Below, one piece after another: positions 16,305 through 23,584 of a stretch of DNA of 26,451 bases. The DNA lies in contig CALMVY010000294.1 of the NCBI GenBank assembly GCA_937873245.1, positions 1 through 26,451 of the forward strand. Direction: 5' to 3'. The stretch's first letter is position 1. The number at the start of each line of letters is the position of its first letter. The notes beneath the pieces were generated by a model. It searched no databases and was not told the DNA's origin. It saw nothing but the letters and a program-made list of their open reading frames with translations. This DNA comes from an uncultured Arthrobacter sp. GTDB lineage: Bacteria > Actinomycetota > Actinomycetes > Actinomycetales > Micrococcaceae. A program made the position numbers and the translations under genes.

Positions 16305-16455
16305 CCGTGTAGCTCCTTTGACAACGGCACCCGGCAGGCGGAGAGGCGCTTGGCGCCGCCCGCGGATCGGGTGTTGGGGATTACATTAGCGCAATTGTTC
16401 ACATGTTGCACTGTTGTTCTACTAGCGAACAAAATGAGGGGATTCAATGCCGGAC
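16305..16455 (-). promoter_or_regulatory. Regulatory region upstream of the qsuD-pca operon
   Basis: This 151-base gap is the only place a promoter for the eleven-gene operon is expected. TAATGT (16388-16383 on the minus strand) is a possible -10, with a weak GTGCAA 17 bases further upstream. An inverted repeat at 16414-16432 and a CACATGTTG element at 16400-16408 lie just upstream of or over the candidate -35, positions from which a regulator could activate or block transcription. The region is clearly AT-richer than the genes around it. Confidence 0.45.
16414..16432. promoter_or_regulatory. Inverted repeat TTGTTC-N7-GAACAA
   Basis: Perfect six-base arms with a seven-base spacer. An additional TTGTTC half-site starts 19 bases earlier at 16395-16400. 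The size fits an IclR- or LysR-type operator of the qsu-pca operon. Confidence 0.5.
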
Positions 16456-17310
16456 TCACTGCTGGGGCAGCCGGGCGGAAAGCTCGGCCGCCGCCGACTG
16501 GAGGAGCGGAACCAGGGCCACGAGGGCCTCGACGCTCATCCTGAAGACCGGGACAGCGGTGGCCAGCGAGGCGAAGGCGTGGCCCTGGGAGTTGAACACC
16601 GGGACGGCCACGGCCCGCATGCCCAGCTCGTTTTCCTGATCCATCACGGCGAAGCCACGTTTGCGGACCAGTTCAATCTCGGCCCGGAAGGCCTCCCGGT
16701 CCGTGATGGAAAACTCGGTCAGCGGCTCCAGCTCAAGACCCTCCACAAGCTGGCTGCGGGTGGCCTCATCAGCGAAGGCCACGAGCGCCTTGCCGACGGA
16801 GGTGGTGTGCAGGGCACCCAGATGCCCGGGGTCGCTCGTGACACGGAACGTCTGGGGGCCGTCCACCTTGTTGACGGTCAGATGGTGGTTGCCGTCGCGC
16901 ACGGAGAGGATGGTGGCCTCCCCCGTCTCCTCCGTGACGCGCCGCAGGATCGGCAGGGCGGTGCCGGCGAATCCGTGATGGTTGGACACACGCTGGCCGA
17001 GCTGGAAGATGCGCAGGCCCAGGTGGTAGCGGCGCCCGTCCGGCTCGTAGTCCACGAAGCCGTCCCGGGTCAGGGATCCCAGCAGGCGGTAGGTGGTGCT
17101 GAAGGGCAGCTCGGCCCGGCGGGACAGCTCGGCGGCACTCGCGCCCCGCGGCTCGTCGCCAAGCAGGACCAGAAGGCCCAGGGCCTTGCCGACCATGTCC
17201 GTCCGGGAGTCCTCCTTGGACTCTTTAGTCGGGGCCTTAGCGCCCTTGGCGGCAGGGGCTGGAGGGGCGGCGGAGACGGCAGCGACGCCTGTGTCTTGAT
17301 TCACACTCAT
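16456..17310 (-). CDS. IclR-family transcriptional regulator
   Basis: This 284-residue regulator has a low-complexity Ala/Lys/Pro tail (1-38), a winged helix-turn-helix (about 40-100, with ASAAELSRRAELPFSTTYRL) and an IclR effector domain (ALHTTSVGKALVAFAD, then RGFAVMDQENELGMRAVAVPVF). It lies between the qsu-pca operon and the divergent transporter gene, so it is the likely local regulator of both. An inverted repeat sits nine bases upstream of its ATG, a position fitting autoregulation. No strong Shine-Dalgarno sequence is seen, and the hairpin could hide one in the mRNA. The effector, perhaps shikimate, quinate or a derivative, is unknown. Confidence 0.85.
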   Translation of the reverse strand: MSVNQDTGVAAVSAAPPAPAAKGAKAPTKESKEDSRTDMVGKALGLLVLLGDEPRGASAAELSRRAELPFSTTYRLLGSLTRDGFVDYEPDGRRYHLGLRIFQLGQRVSNHHGFAGTALPILRRVTEETGEATILSVRDGNHHLTVNKVDGPQTFRVTSDPGHLGALHTTSVGKALVAFADEATRSQLVEGLELEPLTEFSITDREAFRAEIELVRKRGFAVMDQENELGMRAVAVPVFNSQGHAFASLATAVPVFRMSVEALVALVPLLQSAAAELSARLPQQ

Positions 17311-17318
17311 GGCTCAAT

Positions 17319-17337
17319 GCTCTCACATGGTGAGAGC
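17319..17337. promoter_or_regulatory. Operator-like inverted repeat at the IclR start
   Basis: GCTCTCAC and GTGAGAGC, perfect eight-base arms, enclose ATG. On the minus strand the centre reads CACCATGTG, which recurs at 17416-17424 in another inverted repeat. The site overlaps the expected 5' end of the regulator mRNA. Confidence 0.6.
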
Positions 17338-17362
17338 TATTTCTAGATGGTGATTATTTTTG

Positions 17363-17392
17363 TTGACAGGTGACCGCGCTCACAGTCATGAT
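17363..17392 (+). promoter_or_regulatory. Promoter of the MHS-family transporter gene
   Basis: A consensus TTGACA (17363-17368) is followed after 18 bases by CATGAT (17387-17392). The spacer contains an imperfect palindrome, GTGA-C-CGCG-C-TCAC (17370-17383), ideally placed for repression. Transcription would begin near 17399, leaving a leader of about 137 bases. A second, weaker -10-like GACAAT is at 17508-17513. Confidence 0.5.
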
Positions 17393-17407
17393 TGCTACAT
17401 CGCACAA

Positions 17408-17429
17408 GTAGCTCCCACCATGTGGCTAC
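17408..17429. promoter_or_regulatory. Second CACCATGTG inverted repeat in the transporter leader
   Basis: GTAGC and GCTAC flank TC plus CACCATGTG-type dyad sequence, and the nine-base core equals that of the site at 17319-17337. The site lies just downstream of the promoter at 17363-17392, where bound protein would block elongation or form a loop with the other site. Confidence 0.5.
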
Positions 17430-17535
17430 TCGTCCGGGTCCTTCCATGAACCTTCTGCTGCCACACACCGAAAGCCAGCGGCGGCTGAGACCTTCCTGAT
17501 CCATCCGCGACAATGTCGTCACACAAAGGAACACC

Positions 17536-18855
17536 ATGAGCCAGACACTCCCGTCTACGACTCCGGGCACTGACGCACCGGCAGGGACGCCGAAGAAGGC
17601 GGCCCTCGCCAGTTTCCTGGGCAGCGCCGTCGAGTACTACGACTTCTTTATTTTCGGATCCGCGGCCGCGCTGATCTTCCCCACAGTCTTCTTCCCCGAC
17701 GCCGGCGCCAATGCGGCGATCATGTCCTTCGCGACCTTCGGGTTCGCCTACGTCGCCCGGCCGGTCGGCGCCGTCATCCTGGGCCACTTCGGTGACCGGG
17801 TGGGCCGCCGCAAGGTCCTCATGTTCACCCTCCTGCTGATGGGCGCCTCAACGTTCGCGATCGGCTGCCTGCCGGACTTCAACACCATCGGCTGGTGGGC
17901 CCCGGCCCTGCTGGTGCTGGCACGGCTCTGCCAGGGCCTCTCCGCTGCCGGCGAGCAGGCCGGCGCCTCGTCCATGACGCTGGAACACGCTCCGGACAAC
18001 CGCCGCGCGTTCTTCACGTCCTGGACGCTCACCGGGACCCAGGGCGGCCAGATCCTCGCAGCCCTCGTCTTTATCCCCGTCCTGGCCCTGCCGGACGACA
18101 TCAAGTACGGCATCGGCTGGCGTATCCCGTTCTGGCTCAGCGCCGTTGTGGTGATTGTTGCGTTCTTCATCCGCCGCACCCTGCACGAGCCGCCGGCGTT
18201 CGAGGAAGCCCAGAAGAACGCCCAGATCTCCAAGCTCCCCGTCGCGGACCTGCTCAAGCATCACTGGCGCGATGTCCTGCGCGTGGTCGCCTGCGCCTTC
18301 ATCGCCGCCGTCTCCACCGTGTTCGGCACGCTGGCCATCGCCTACGCCAAGAACGTTGCCGGCGTGGACGGCACCACCACTCTCTGGCTCGTGGTCGGCG
18401 CGAACTTCCTGGCCCTCGGCACCCAGCCGCTCTTCGGCATGCTTGCGGACCGGATCGGCCGCAAGCCAGTCTTTATCTACGGGGCCGTCGCCAGCGCCGT
18501 CCTGACGCCGGTGTTCCTGCTCAGCCTCGAGTCCGGCAGCGTCCCGCTGATGTTCCTGGCCGCCATCGGCTTCTTCTCCTTCGGCTACGCGGCCGCCAAC
18601 TCTGTCTGGCCCGCCTTCTACGCCGAAATGTTCAGCACCAAGGTCCGCTTCTCCGGTCTGGCCATCGGCACCCAGCTCGGCTTCCTGATGGCGGGCTTCG
18701 CCCCGGCGATCGTGGCAGCCATGGGCGGCACCAAGCCCGGCGGCTGGGTCCAGATCAGCATCTTCACCGCCGTCATCTGCCTGATCTCGGCCGTCTCGGC
18801 CCTGACCGCCAAGGAATCCTTCAAGATTCCCACCAAGCAGCTCGGCGTCAAGTAG
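17536..18855 (+). CDS. MFS transporter, metabolite:H+ symporter (MHS) family
   Basis: This 439-residue inner-membrane protein has about twelve membrane segments. It carries the signatures of the MHS family (SAVEYYDFFIFG near 30-41; GHFGDRVGRRKVL near 78-90; RRAFFTSW and GGQILAA; LADRIGRKPVF in the second half). The family takes up organic acids such as shikimate, alpha-ketoglutarate and citrate with protons. Position next to the qsu-pca operon and its regulator makes shikimate, quinate or protocatechuate the likely substrate; that is inference. AAGGA lies five bases before the ATG. Transcription is divergent from the regulator and ends at a strong terminator. Confidence 0.9.
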   Translation: MSQTLPSTTPGTDAPAGTPKKAALASFLGSAVEYYDFFIFGSAAALIFPTVFFPDAGANAAIMSFATFGFAYVARPVGAVILGHFGDRVGRRKVLMFTLLLMGASTFAIGCLPDFNTIGWWAPALLVLARLCQGLSAAGEQAGASSMTLEHAPDNRRAFFTSWTLTGTQGGQILAALVFIPVLALPDDIKYGIGWRIPFWLSAVVVIVAFFIRRTLHEPPAFEEAQKNAQISKLPVADLLKHHWRDVLRVVACAFIAAVSTVFGTLAIAYAKNVAGVDGTTTLWLVVGANFLALGTQPLFGMLADRIGRKPVFIYGAVASAVLTPVFLLSLESGSVPLMFLAAIGFFSFGYAAANSVWPAFYAEMFSTKVRFSGLAIGTQLGFLMAGFAPAIVAAMGGTKPGGWVQISIFTAVICLISAVSALTAKESFKIPTKQLGVK

Positions 18856-18901
18856 CCCCGTTCGGCGCTCCTGCCCGGTTGCATCGGGCCGCATCCTGGA
18901 C

Positions 18902-18935
18902 ACCCGGCGTGTCCATCAGGACACGCCGGGTTTTT
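18902..18935 (+). terminator. Intrinsic terminator of the transporter gene
   Basis: Perfect 13-base arms ACCCGGCGTGTCC and GGACACGCCGGGT enclose ATCA and are followed by TTTT. It lies 47 bases after the transporter stop codon. There is no T-tract in the other direction, so it should act only on plus-strand transcripts. Confidence 0.9.
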
Positions 18936-19015
18936 CCGTGTCGCAGGGGGTGCGCTGAAAAGCAACCGGGCGGGAGCGCGGGGAGCGGGCCTGTCGGGCA
19001 GGAGGGGCGCCGGGG

Positions 19016-20092
19016 TCAGGCTTTGCCGGTGCCCAGCACCGCGCCCAGGTCGTACTTGACCGGCTCCTCGAGCTGCCCGTACGTGCAGGAACGCGGGTCC
19101 CGGTCCGGGCGCCACCGCACAAACTGCGTCGTGTGGCGGAACCGCTCGCCTTCCATGTGGTCGTATTTCACCTCCACCACACGGTCCGGCCGGAGCGGAG
19201 TGAAGGACAGGTCCTTGCCCCCGCTCCACCGGCTGCCCTGGGCATTGCGCGGCGTCCGGGCCCCTTCCTCCTGCCGGGCCCAGTCCCAGGGGTGGTCCTC
19301 GAAGCTGGTCACCAGCGGCTGGAGTTCCTCGAAGAGCTCCTTGCGGCGCTGCATCGGGAAGGCCCCTACGACGCCCACGTTGGCGAGTCCGCCGCCGTCG
19401 TCATACAGGCCCAGCAGCAGTGAACCGATCCGGTCCGGCCCGGACGTGTGCACGCGGTACCCGGCGAGGACGCAGTCCGCGGTGCGTTCGTGCTTGACCT
19501 TGAACATGGCGCGTTTGTCCGGCAGGTAGTGCCCGTCCAGGGGTTTGGCCACGATCCCGTCCAGGCCGGCGCCCTCGAACTGGTGGAACCACTTCTCCGC
19601 CGTTCCCCTGTCCCGGGTCGCGGCGGTCAGATGGACCGGCGCCGCACTCCCGGCGAGCACGCGTTCCAACGCCCCGCGCCGCTCGGCGAAGGGCCGCCCG
19701 GTGAAGTCCTCGTCGTCGAGGGCCAGCAGGTCGAACGCGACAAACCTCGCCGGGGTCTGTTCGGCCAGCAGCCGGACCCTGCTCGCCGCGGGATGGATCC
19801 GCTGCTGCAGCGCGTCGAAGTCGAGGCGGTCACCGGAGGCGCCGACCAGAATGATCTCGCCGTCGAGCACGCACCGCGGCGGGAGGTTGGCCTTCAGCGC
19901 CTCCACGAGTTCGGGGAAGTAGCGGGTCAGGGGCTTGCCGTTGCGGCTGCCGATTTCCACGTCCCCGCCGTCGCGGAAGATGATGGACCGGAACCCGTCC
20001 CATTTCGGCTCGAACATCACCTCGCCCTCCGGCAGGGACGTCACGGACTTCGCCAGCATGGGCGCGATCGGGGGCATCAGCGGCAGTCGCAT
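19016..20092 (-). CDS. ATP-dependent DNA ligase, LigC-like
   Basis: This 358-residue ligase seals nicks using ATP. The adenylation lysine is K30 in FEPKWDGFR (motif I). LDGEIIL (motif III), the DFDAL and FVAFDLLAL segments, GIVAKP (motif IV) and FKVKHERT (motif V) follow, and then the OB-fold (VVEVKYDH, FRHTTQFVRWRPD). The length and layout match mycobacterial LigC rather than LigD, because no polymerase or nuclease domain and no ku gene are present nearby. Starts at 20092 (MRLPLMPP) or 20101 (MGPMRLPL) are both possible; the first matches the usual family N-terminus. A much longer open frame upstream is an antisense shadow. LigC enzymes act mainly in base-excision repair. Confidence 0.92.
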   Translation of the reverse strand: MRLPLMPPIAPMLAKSVTSLPEGEVMFEPKWDGFRSIIFRDGGDVEIGSRNGKPLTRYFPELVEALKANLPPRCVLDGEIILVGASGDRLDFDALQQRIHPAASRVRLLAEQTPARFVAFDLLALDDEDFTGRPFAERRGALERVLAGSAAPVHLTAATRDRGTAEKWFHQFEGAGLDGIVAKPLDGHYLPDKRAMFKVKHERTADCVLAGYRVHTSGPDRIGSLLLGLYDDGGGLANVGVVGAFPMQRRKELFEELQPLVTSFEDHPWDWARQEEGARTPRNAQGSRWSGGKDLSFTPLRPDRVVEVKYDHMEGERFRHTTQFVRWRPDRDPRSCTYGQLEEPVKYDLGAVLGTGKA

Positions 20093-20162
20093 AGGCCCCA
20101 TTCTGGTCCCGCATCCCGCTGCCCGCCAGAGGGCGGGCGGCGGACGACCTGCACGGCTTTCC

Positions 20163-20191
20163 TCGACAACCGGCGGGCGCGAGGGTAGACA
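20163..20191 (+). promoter_or_regulatory. Promoter of the oxidoreductase-GH13 pair, probably leaderless
   Basis: TCGACA (20163-20168) and TAGACA (20186-20191) are separated by 17 bases. Six bases later is the ATG at 20198, exactly where transcription should start. No well-placed Shine-Dalgarno exists, so a leaderless mRNA is likely. Confidence 0.5.
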
Positions 20192-20197
20192 TGGACG

Positions 20198-21193
20198 ATG
20201 GCTACCCTCGGTTTCCACGCATCGCACGAACAGATCAGTCCCGGCCGGCTGCTGAAGGACGTCCAGCTGGCGGAGCAGGCGGGCTTCGACGCCGCCATGT
20301 GCTCGGACCACATCGAGCCCTGGTCCGCCCGGCAGGGGCATTCCGGCTTCGCCTGGTCTTGGCTGGGGGCCGCGCTTGCCACCACCCAGCTGCGCTTCGG
20401 GGTGGTGACGGCGCCGGGCCAGCGCTACCACCCGGCTATCATCGCGCATGCTTCGGCCACGCTGGCGGACATGTTCCCCGGCCGGTTCTGGCTGGCGCCG
20501 GGCAGCGGCGAGTACATGAACGAACACGTCACCGGCCAGGCCTGGCCGGACAAGGCGACCCGGCAGCAGCGCCTCGAGGAAGCCGTGCAGATCATCCGCG
20601 AACTCCACGACGGCAAGGAGGTGACCCGGGACGGCCTGGTCACCGTCCAGCAGGCCAGGATCTGGGACGTGCCGGAGATCAAGCCGCCGCTCATCGCGCC
20701 GGCCATCAGCGTGGAAACAGCGCGCCGCGGGGCCGCGTGGGCGGACGGGCTGGTCACCGTGAACCAGCCGCACGCGAAGCTGAAGGACATGCTCGCCGCC
20801 TACCGTGACGCCGGCGGCCGGGGCAACGCCGTGCTGCAGGTCCACCTGTCGTGGGCGCCGACAGAGCAGGAAGCCGTCGCGGTTGCCATGGACCAGTGGC
20901 GGAGCAACGTCTTTGCCCCGCCCGTCCCCTGGGATCTCCCGACGGCGGCCCACTTCGACGGCGTCAGCGCCGACGTCGGCGAGGAACAGGTGCGCAAGGT
21001 CGTGAACATCTCCGCGGACACCGGGCAGCACGCGCAGTGGCTGGCCGAATACATCGACCTGGGCTTCGACGAGCTGTACCTGCACTTCGTCGGGCAGGAA
21101 CAGGCACCGTTCATTGAGGCCTTCGCCGCAGACGTCCTGCCCCAGCTCCGCGGGCCCGGGAATCAGCGGCAGGACCGGGAGGTGCTGTCGTGA
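20198..21193 (+). CDS. Luciferase-like (LLM) flavin/F420-dependent oxidoreductase
   Basis: This 331-residue TIM-barrel protein belongs to the luciferase-like monooxygenase superfamily, whose members use FMN or coenzyme F420. Recognisable stretches are LAEQAGFDAAMCSDHIEPW (25-43), LRFGVVTAPGQRYHPAIIAHASATLADMFPGRF written here in part (GVVTAPG, YHPAII, LADMFPGR), WLAPGSGE and the C-terminal DLGFDELYLHFVG. It resembles the subgroup thought to have returned to FMN use and to occur beside trehalose-synthase-like proteins; I recall this from family descriptions and cannot verify it here. The stop codon overlaps the GTG start of the GH13 gene (GTGA), so the two are coupled. The substrate is unknown. 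Confidence 0.85.
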   Translation: MATLGFHASHEQISPGRLLKDVQLAEQAGFDAAMCSDHIEPWSARQGHSGFAWSWLGAALATTQLRFGVVTAPGQRYHPAIIAHASATLADMFPGRFWLAPGSGEYMNEHVTGQAWPDKATRQQRLEEAVQIIRELHDGKEVTRDGLVTVQQARIWDVPEIKPPLIAPAISVETARRGAAWADGLVTVNQPHAKLKDMLAAYRDAGGRGNAVLQVHLSWAPTEQEAVAVAMDQWRSNVFAPPVPWDLPTAAHFDGVSADVGEEQVRKVVNISADTGQHAQWLAEYIDLGFDELYLHFVGQEQAPFIEAFAADVLPQLRGPGNQRQDREVLS

Positions 21194-22884
21194 GAATCGC
21201 CGAGACCTCGGATCTGTGGTGGAAGAACGCCGTCATCTACTGCCTGGACCCGGAGACGTTCTTCGACGACGACGGCGACGGCACCGGGGACTTCGGCGGC
21301 CTGATCCAGCGCGTGGACTACCTGGCGGCCCTGGGCGTGACCTGCATCTGGCTTATGCCGTTCTACCCCACCCCGGACCGGGACGACGGCTACGACGTCA
21401 CGGACCTGTACGGCGTTGACCGGCGGCTGGGAACCTTGGGCGACGTGGTGGAGTTCATCCGGACCGCCAAGGACCGGGGGATGCGCGTGATCGCGGACTT
21501 CGTCCTCAACCACACCTCGGACAAGCACCCCTGGTTCGTGGAGTCCCGCAAGTCGGTGGACAACCCGTACCGGGACTACTACGTCTGGCGCAAGGACACG
21601 CCCCCGGACACGTCGGAGCAGGTGGTGTTCCCCGGTGAGGAGACGTCTATCTGGACCCAGGACAAGGCCACCGGCGAGTGGTACCTGCACATGTTCGCGA
21701 AGCACCAGCCGGACCTGAACGTGGCGAATCCGAAGGTGCGCGACGAGATCGCGAAGTCCATGGGGTTCTGGCTGCAGCTGGGACTGGACGGCTTCCGGCT
21801 GGACGCGGTCCCGTTCTTCCTGGAACTGCAGGGCACGTCAAAGGAAGACGCGGCCAAGGTCGACCCGCACGACTACCTCAGTGCACTCCGCAGCTTCCTG
21901 AACCGCCGCAACGGCAGCGGCCTGCTGCTGGGCGAGGTCAACGTCCCGTACAAGGACCAGCTGAAGTACTTCGGCGGGCCGGAAGGAAACGAGCTGAACA
22001 TGCAGTTCGACTTCCTGTCCATGCAGAACCTGTATTTATCCCTCGCCCGCGAAGACGCCCGGCCGCTGGCCAAGTCGCTCGGCTCCCGCCCCAGGATCCA
22101 CCCGGACAACCAGTGGGCCATGTTTGTCCGCAACCACGACGAACTGACCTTGGACAAGCTCAGCGATGCCGAGCGTGAAGAGGTTTTTGCCGCATTCGGA
22201 CCGGACGAGGACATGCAGATGTACGGCCGCGGCCTGCGCCGCCGGTTGCCCACCATGCTCAACGGCGACCCCGCCCGGATCCGGATGGTCTACTCACTGA
22301 TGTTCGCGCTGCCCGGAACGCCGGTGCTGTTTTATGGCGAGGAGATCGGCATGGGCGAGGACCTTTCGGCGAAGGGCCGCTCCGCCGTCCGCTCCCCCAT
22401 GCAGTGGAACGACAGCGAAAACGGCGGGTTTTCCACCGCCCCGGCGAAGGACCTCGTGGCACAGGTCGTGGACGGCTACTTCGGGCCGAAGAACGTCAAC
22501 GCGGCCGCGGCGAAGAGGGACCCGGAGTCGCTCTGGAACTTCATGGCCACCCTGATCCAACGCTACCGGGAAAGCCCCGAACTGGGATGGGGCCACTTCG
22601 AACTCATCAAGCACCCTGCCCCGAAAGTGCTCCTGCACCAATGCACCTGGGACGGCTCAACCGTCGTCCTGGCCCACAACTTCGGGGCCGAACCAGCTTC
22701 GGTGACGGCGAAGGTGACCTCTCCCGCGCGCCCGGAGGCCGGGTTCGGAGGTGCTTACCTGCGGGACCTGCTGGACGGTGAGGATGTTGAGCTGGCGGAC
22801 GACGGCGGTTTCGAACTGGAGTTGGGCCGCTACGGCTACCGCTGGTTCCGGGTCCAGCGACCCGGGGAACGCCACATTCCGTGA
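21190..22884 (+). CDS. GH13 alpha-amylase-family protein, trehalose-synthase-like
   Basis: This 564-residue glycoside hydrolase family 13 protein resembles trehalose synthase, which interconverts maltose and trehalose. All four GH13 regions are present: DFVLNHT (103-109), GFRLDAVPF with nucleophile D205, LLGEVN with acid/base E249, and RNHDE with D317. The N-terminus (WKNAVIYCLDPETFFD, DGDGTGDFGGL, WLMPFYPTPDRDDGYDV) follows the TreS pattern, but the usual EVHVRSF-type segment is altered to CLDPETF. No maltokinase domain or secretion signal is seen, so it acts in the cytoplasm. It starts at a GTG overlapping the oxidoreductase stop codon. TreS itself, a sucrose- or glucan-acting relative, or a non-catalytic variant are alternatives. 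Confidence 0.85.
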   Translation: MRIAETSDLWWKNAVIYCLDPETFFDDDGDGTGDFGGLIQRVDYLAALGVTCIWLMPFYPTPDRDDGYDVTDLYGVDRRLGTLGDVVEFIRTAKDRGMRVIADFVLNHTSDKHPWFVESRKSVDNPYRDYYVWRKDTPPDTSEQVVFPGEETSIWTQDKATGEWYLHMFAKHQPDLNVANPKVRDEIAKSMGFWLQLGLDGFRLDAVPFFLELQGTSKEDAAKVDPHDYLSALRSFLNRRNGSGLLLGEVNVPYKDQLKYFGGPEGNELNMQFDFLSMQNLYLSLAREDARPLAKSLGSRPRIHPDNQWAMFVRNHDELTLDKLSDAEREEVFAAFGPDEDMQMYGRGLRRRLPTMLNGDPARIRMVYSLMFALPGTPVLFYGEEIGMGEDLSAKGRSAVRSPMQWNDSENGGFSTAPAKDLVAQVVDGYFGPKNVNAAAAKRDPESLWNFMATLIQRYRESPELGWGHFELIKHPAPKVLLHQCTWDGSTVVLAHNFGAEPASVTAKVTSPARPEAGFGGAYLRDLLDGEDVELADDGGFELELGRYGYRWFRVQRPGERHIP

Positions 22885-22888
22885 GGCT

Positions 22889-22968
22889 CCCGGCCGGGAA
22901 GTAAGTGGGGATACCGGCGCCGGTAACGGCCGCGGCGCCGAACGCTTACCCACCCCTTACCGGGCCGA
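22889..22968 (+). other. Potential folded RNA element between the GH13 gene and the 78-residue gene
   Basis: A 14-base perfect palindrome, TACCGGCGCCGGTA (22912-22925), lies inside a larger imperfect pairing: CGGCCGGG plus GTAAG-T-GGGG before it can pair with CCCCTTAC plus CGGGCCG after it (22953-22967). There is no T-tract, so it is a poor terminator. It may be a structured leader of the next gene or a protein-binding site. Confidence 0.35.
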
Positions 22969-23048
22969 AACGCGGCGGCAACATTGGCGCAGGACACTGG
23001 AAGTGCCGGCAAGAGCAGGCACCACTCTCCCGTCCAGGAGGCCCCGCC

Positions 23049-23285
23049 ATGTTGAAGGAAGCCAAAGCCCATGCAACCCGTATCCGCGCCCTGGATCAGC
23101 TGCACCGGGGCGACGAGATTGAGGCGCGGCTGAAGGTCGGCCCGAACTACGACGACGTCGTGATCCGCCGCGGCAGCGTCCAGGAAACCGCGCCCGGGAT
23201 CGGCGTCGTATGGATCATGGACCGGCAGTCCGGCACCCGGAAAGCCATCAACACGGACGAATGCAGCCTCTGGCGGGTCGCCTGA
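23049..23285 (+). CDS. Small hypothetical protein, 78 residues
   Basis: The ATG at 23049 has a strong CAGGAGG seven bases upstream, which sets the start over a longer frame from 22905. The protein has a basic helical N-terminus (MLKEAKAHATRIRALDQLHRG), then a small beta-rich part: DEIEARLKVG, YDDVVIRRGSVQE, GVVWIMDR and ECSLWRVA. There is no membrane segment, signal peptide or cysteine motif. The strand pattern suggests a small barrel, but I recognise no family. It converges on the MoaD-like gene, five bases beyond its stop codon. Confidence 0.7.
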   Translation: MLKEAKAHATRIRALDQLHRGDEIEARLKVGPNYDDVVIRRGSVQETAPGIGVVWIMDRQSGTRKAINTDECSLWRVA

Positions 23286-23290
23286 GGCTT

Positions 23291-23578
23291 CTAGCCTCCC
23301 GCGACGGACTGGATGATCAGGACCTCCCCGCCGGGGGAAACCTCGGTGGCCAGGCCTTGCAGGCGGCGGATCTCATTCCCGTTGACGTATATATTCACGT
23401 AGCGTCGGACCGCCCCGGTCTCATCCCGCAACCGCCTCGACAGCGCCGGGTACTCCCCGGTCACCAGGTCCAGCACGCCCTCCACCGTCACCGCCGTTTC
23501 TGCGGGCGCAGTCAGGAAGGACTGCCCGCCGGCGAGCGGCTGAAGCACACTGGGCAACACCACGCTGACCCCGGCCAC
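23291..23578 (-). CDS. MoaD/ThiS-family ubiquitin-like sulfur carrier protein
   Basis: This 95-residue protein has the beta-grasp pattern of MoaD/ThiS proteins and ends in Gly-Gly (94-95), the feature needed for activation by an E1-like enzyme and thiocarboxylation. VLDLVTGEYPALSRRLRDETG and RRYVNIYVNGNEIR are the typical helix and strand, with GGEVLIIQSVAGG at the C-terminus. The start is GTG at 23578, with TGAGG upstream; only six bases separate it from the propeller gene stop. No E1-like activating enzyme or other cofactor-synthesis gene is in the window, so the role may be in cysteine, thiamine, molybdopterin or another sulfur transfer. The pairing with the propeller gene is its best clue. 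Confidence 0.85.
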   Translation of the reverse strand: MAGVSVVLPSVLQPLAGGQSFLTAPAETAVTVEGVLDLVTGEYPALSRRLRDETGAVRRYVNIYVNGNEIRRLQGLATEVSPGGEVLIIQSVAGG

Positions 23579-23584
23579 GGGGCC

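Noticed and set aside
20093..21085. A longer DNA ligase with a ~330-residue N-terminal extension
   Set aside because: The extension runs antisense to the complete oxidoreductase gene and has no domain; the LigC family starts at the MRLPLMPP segment.
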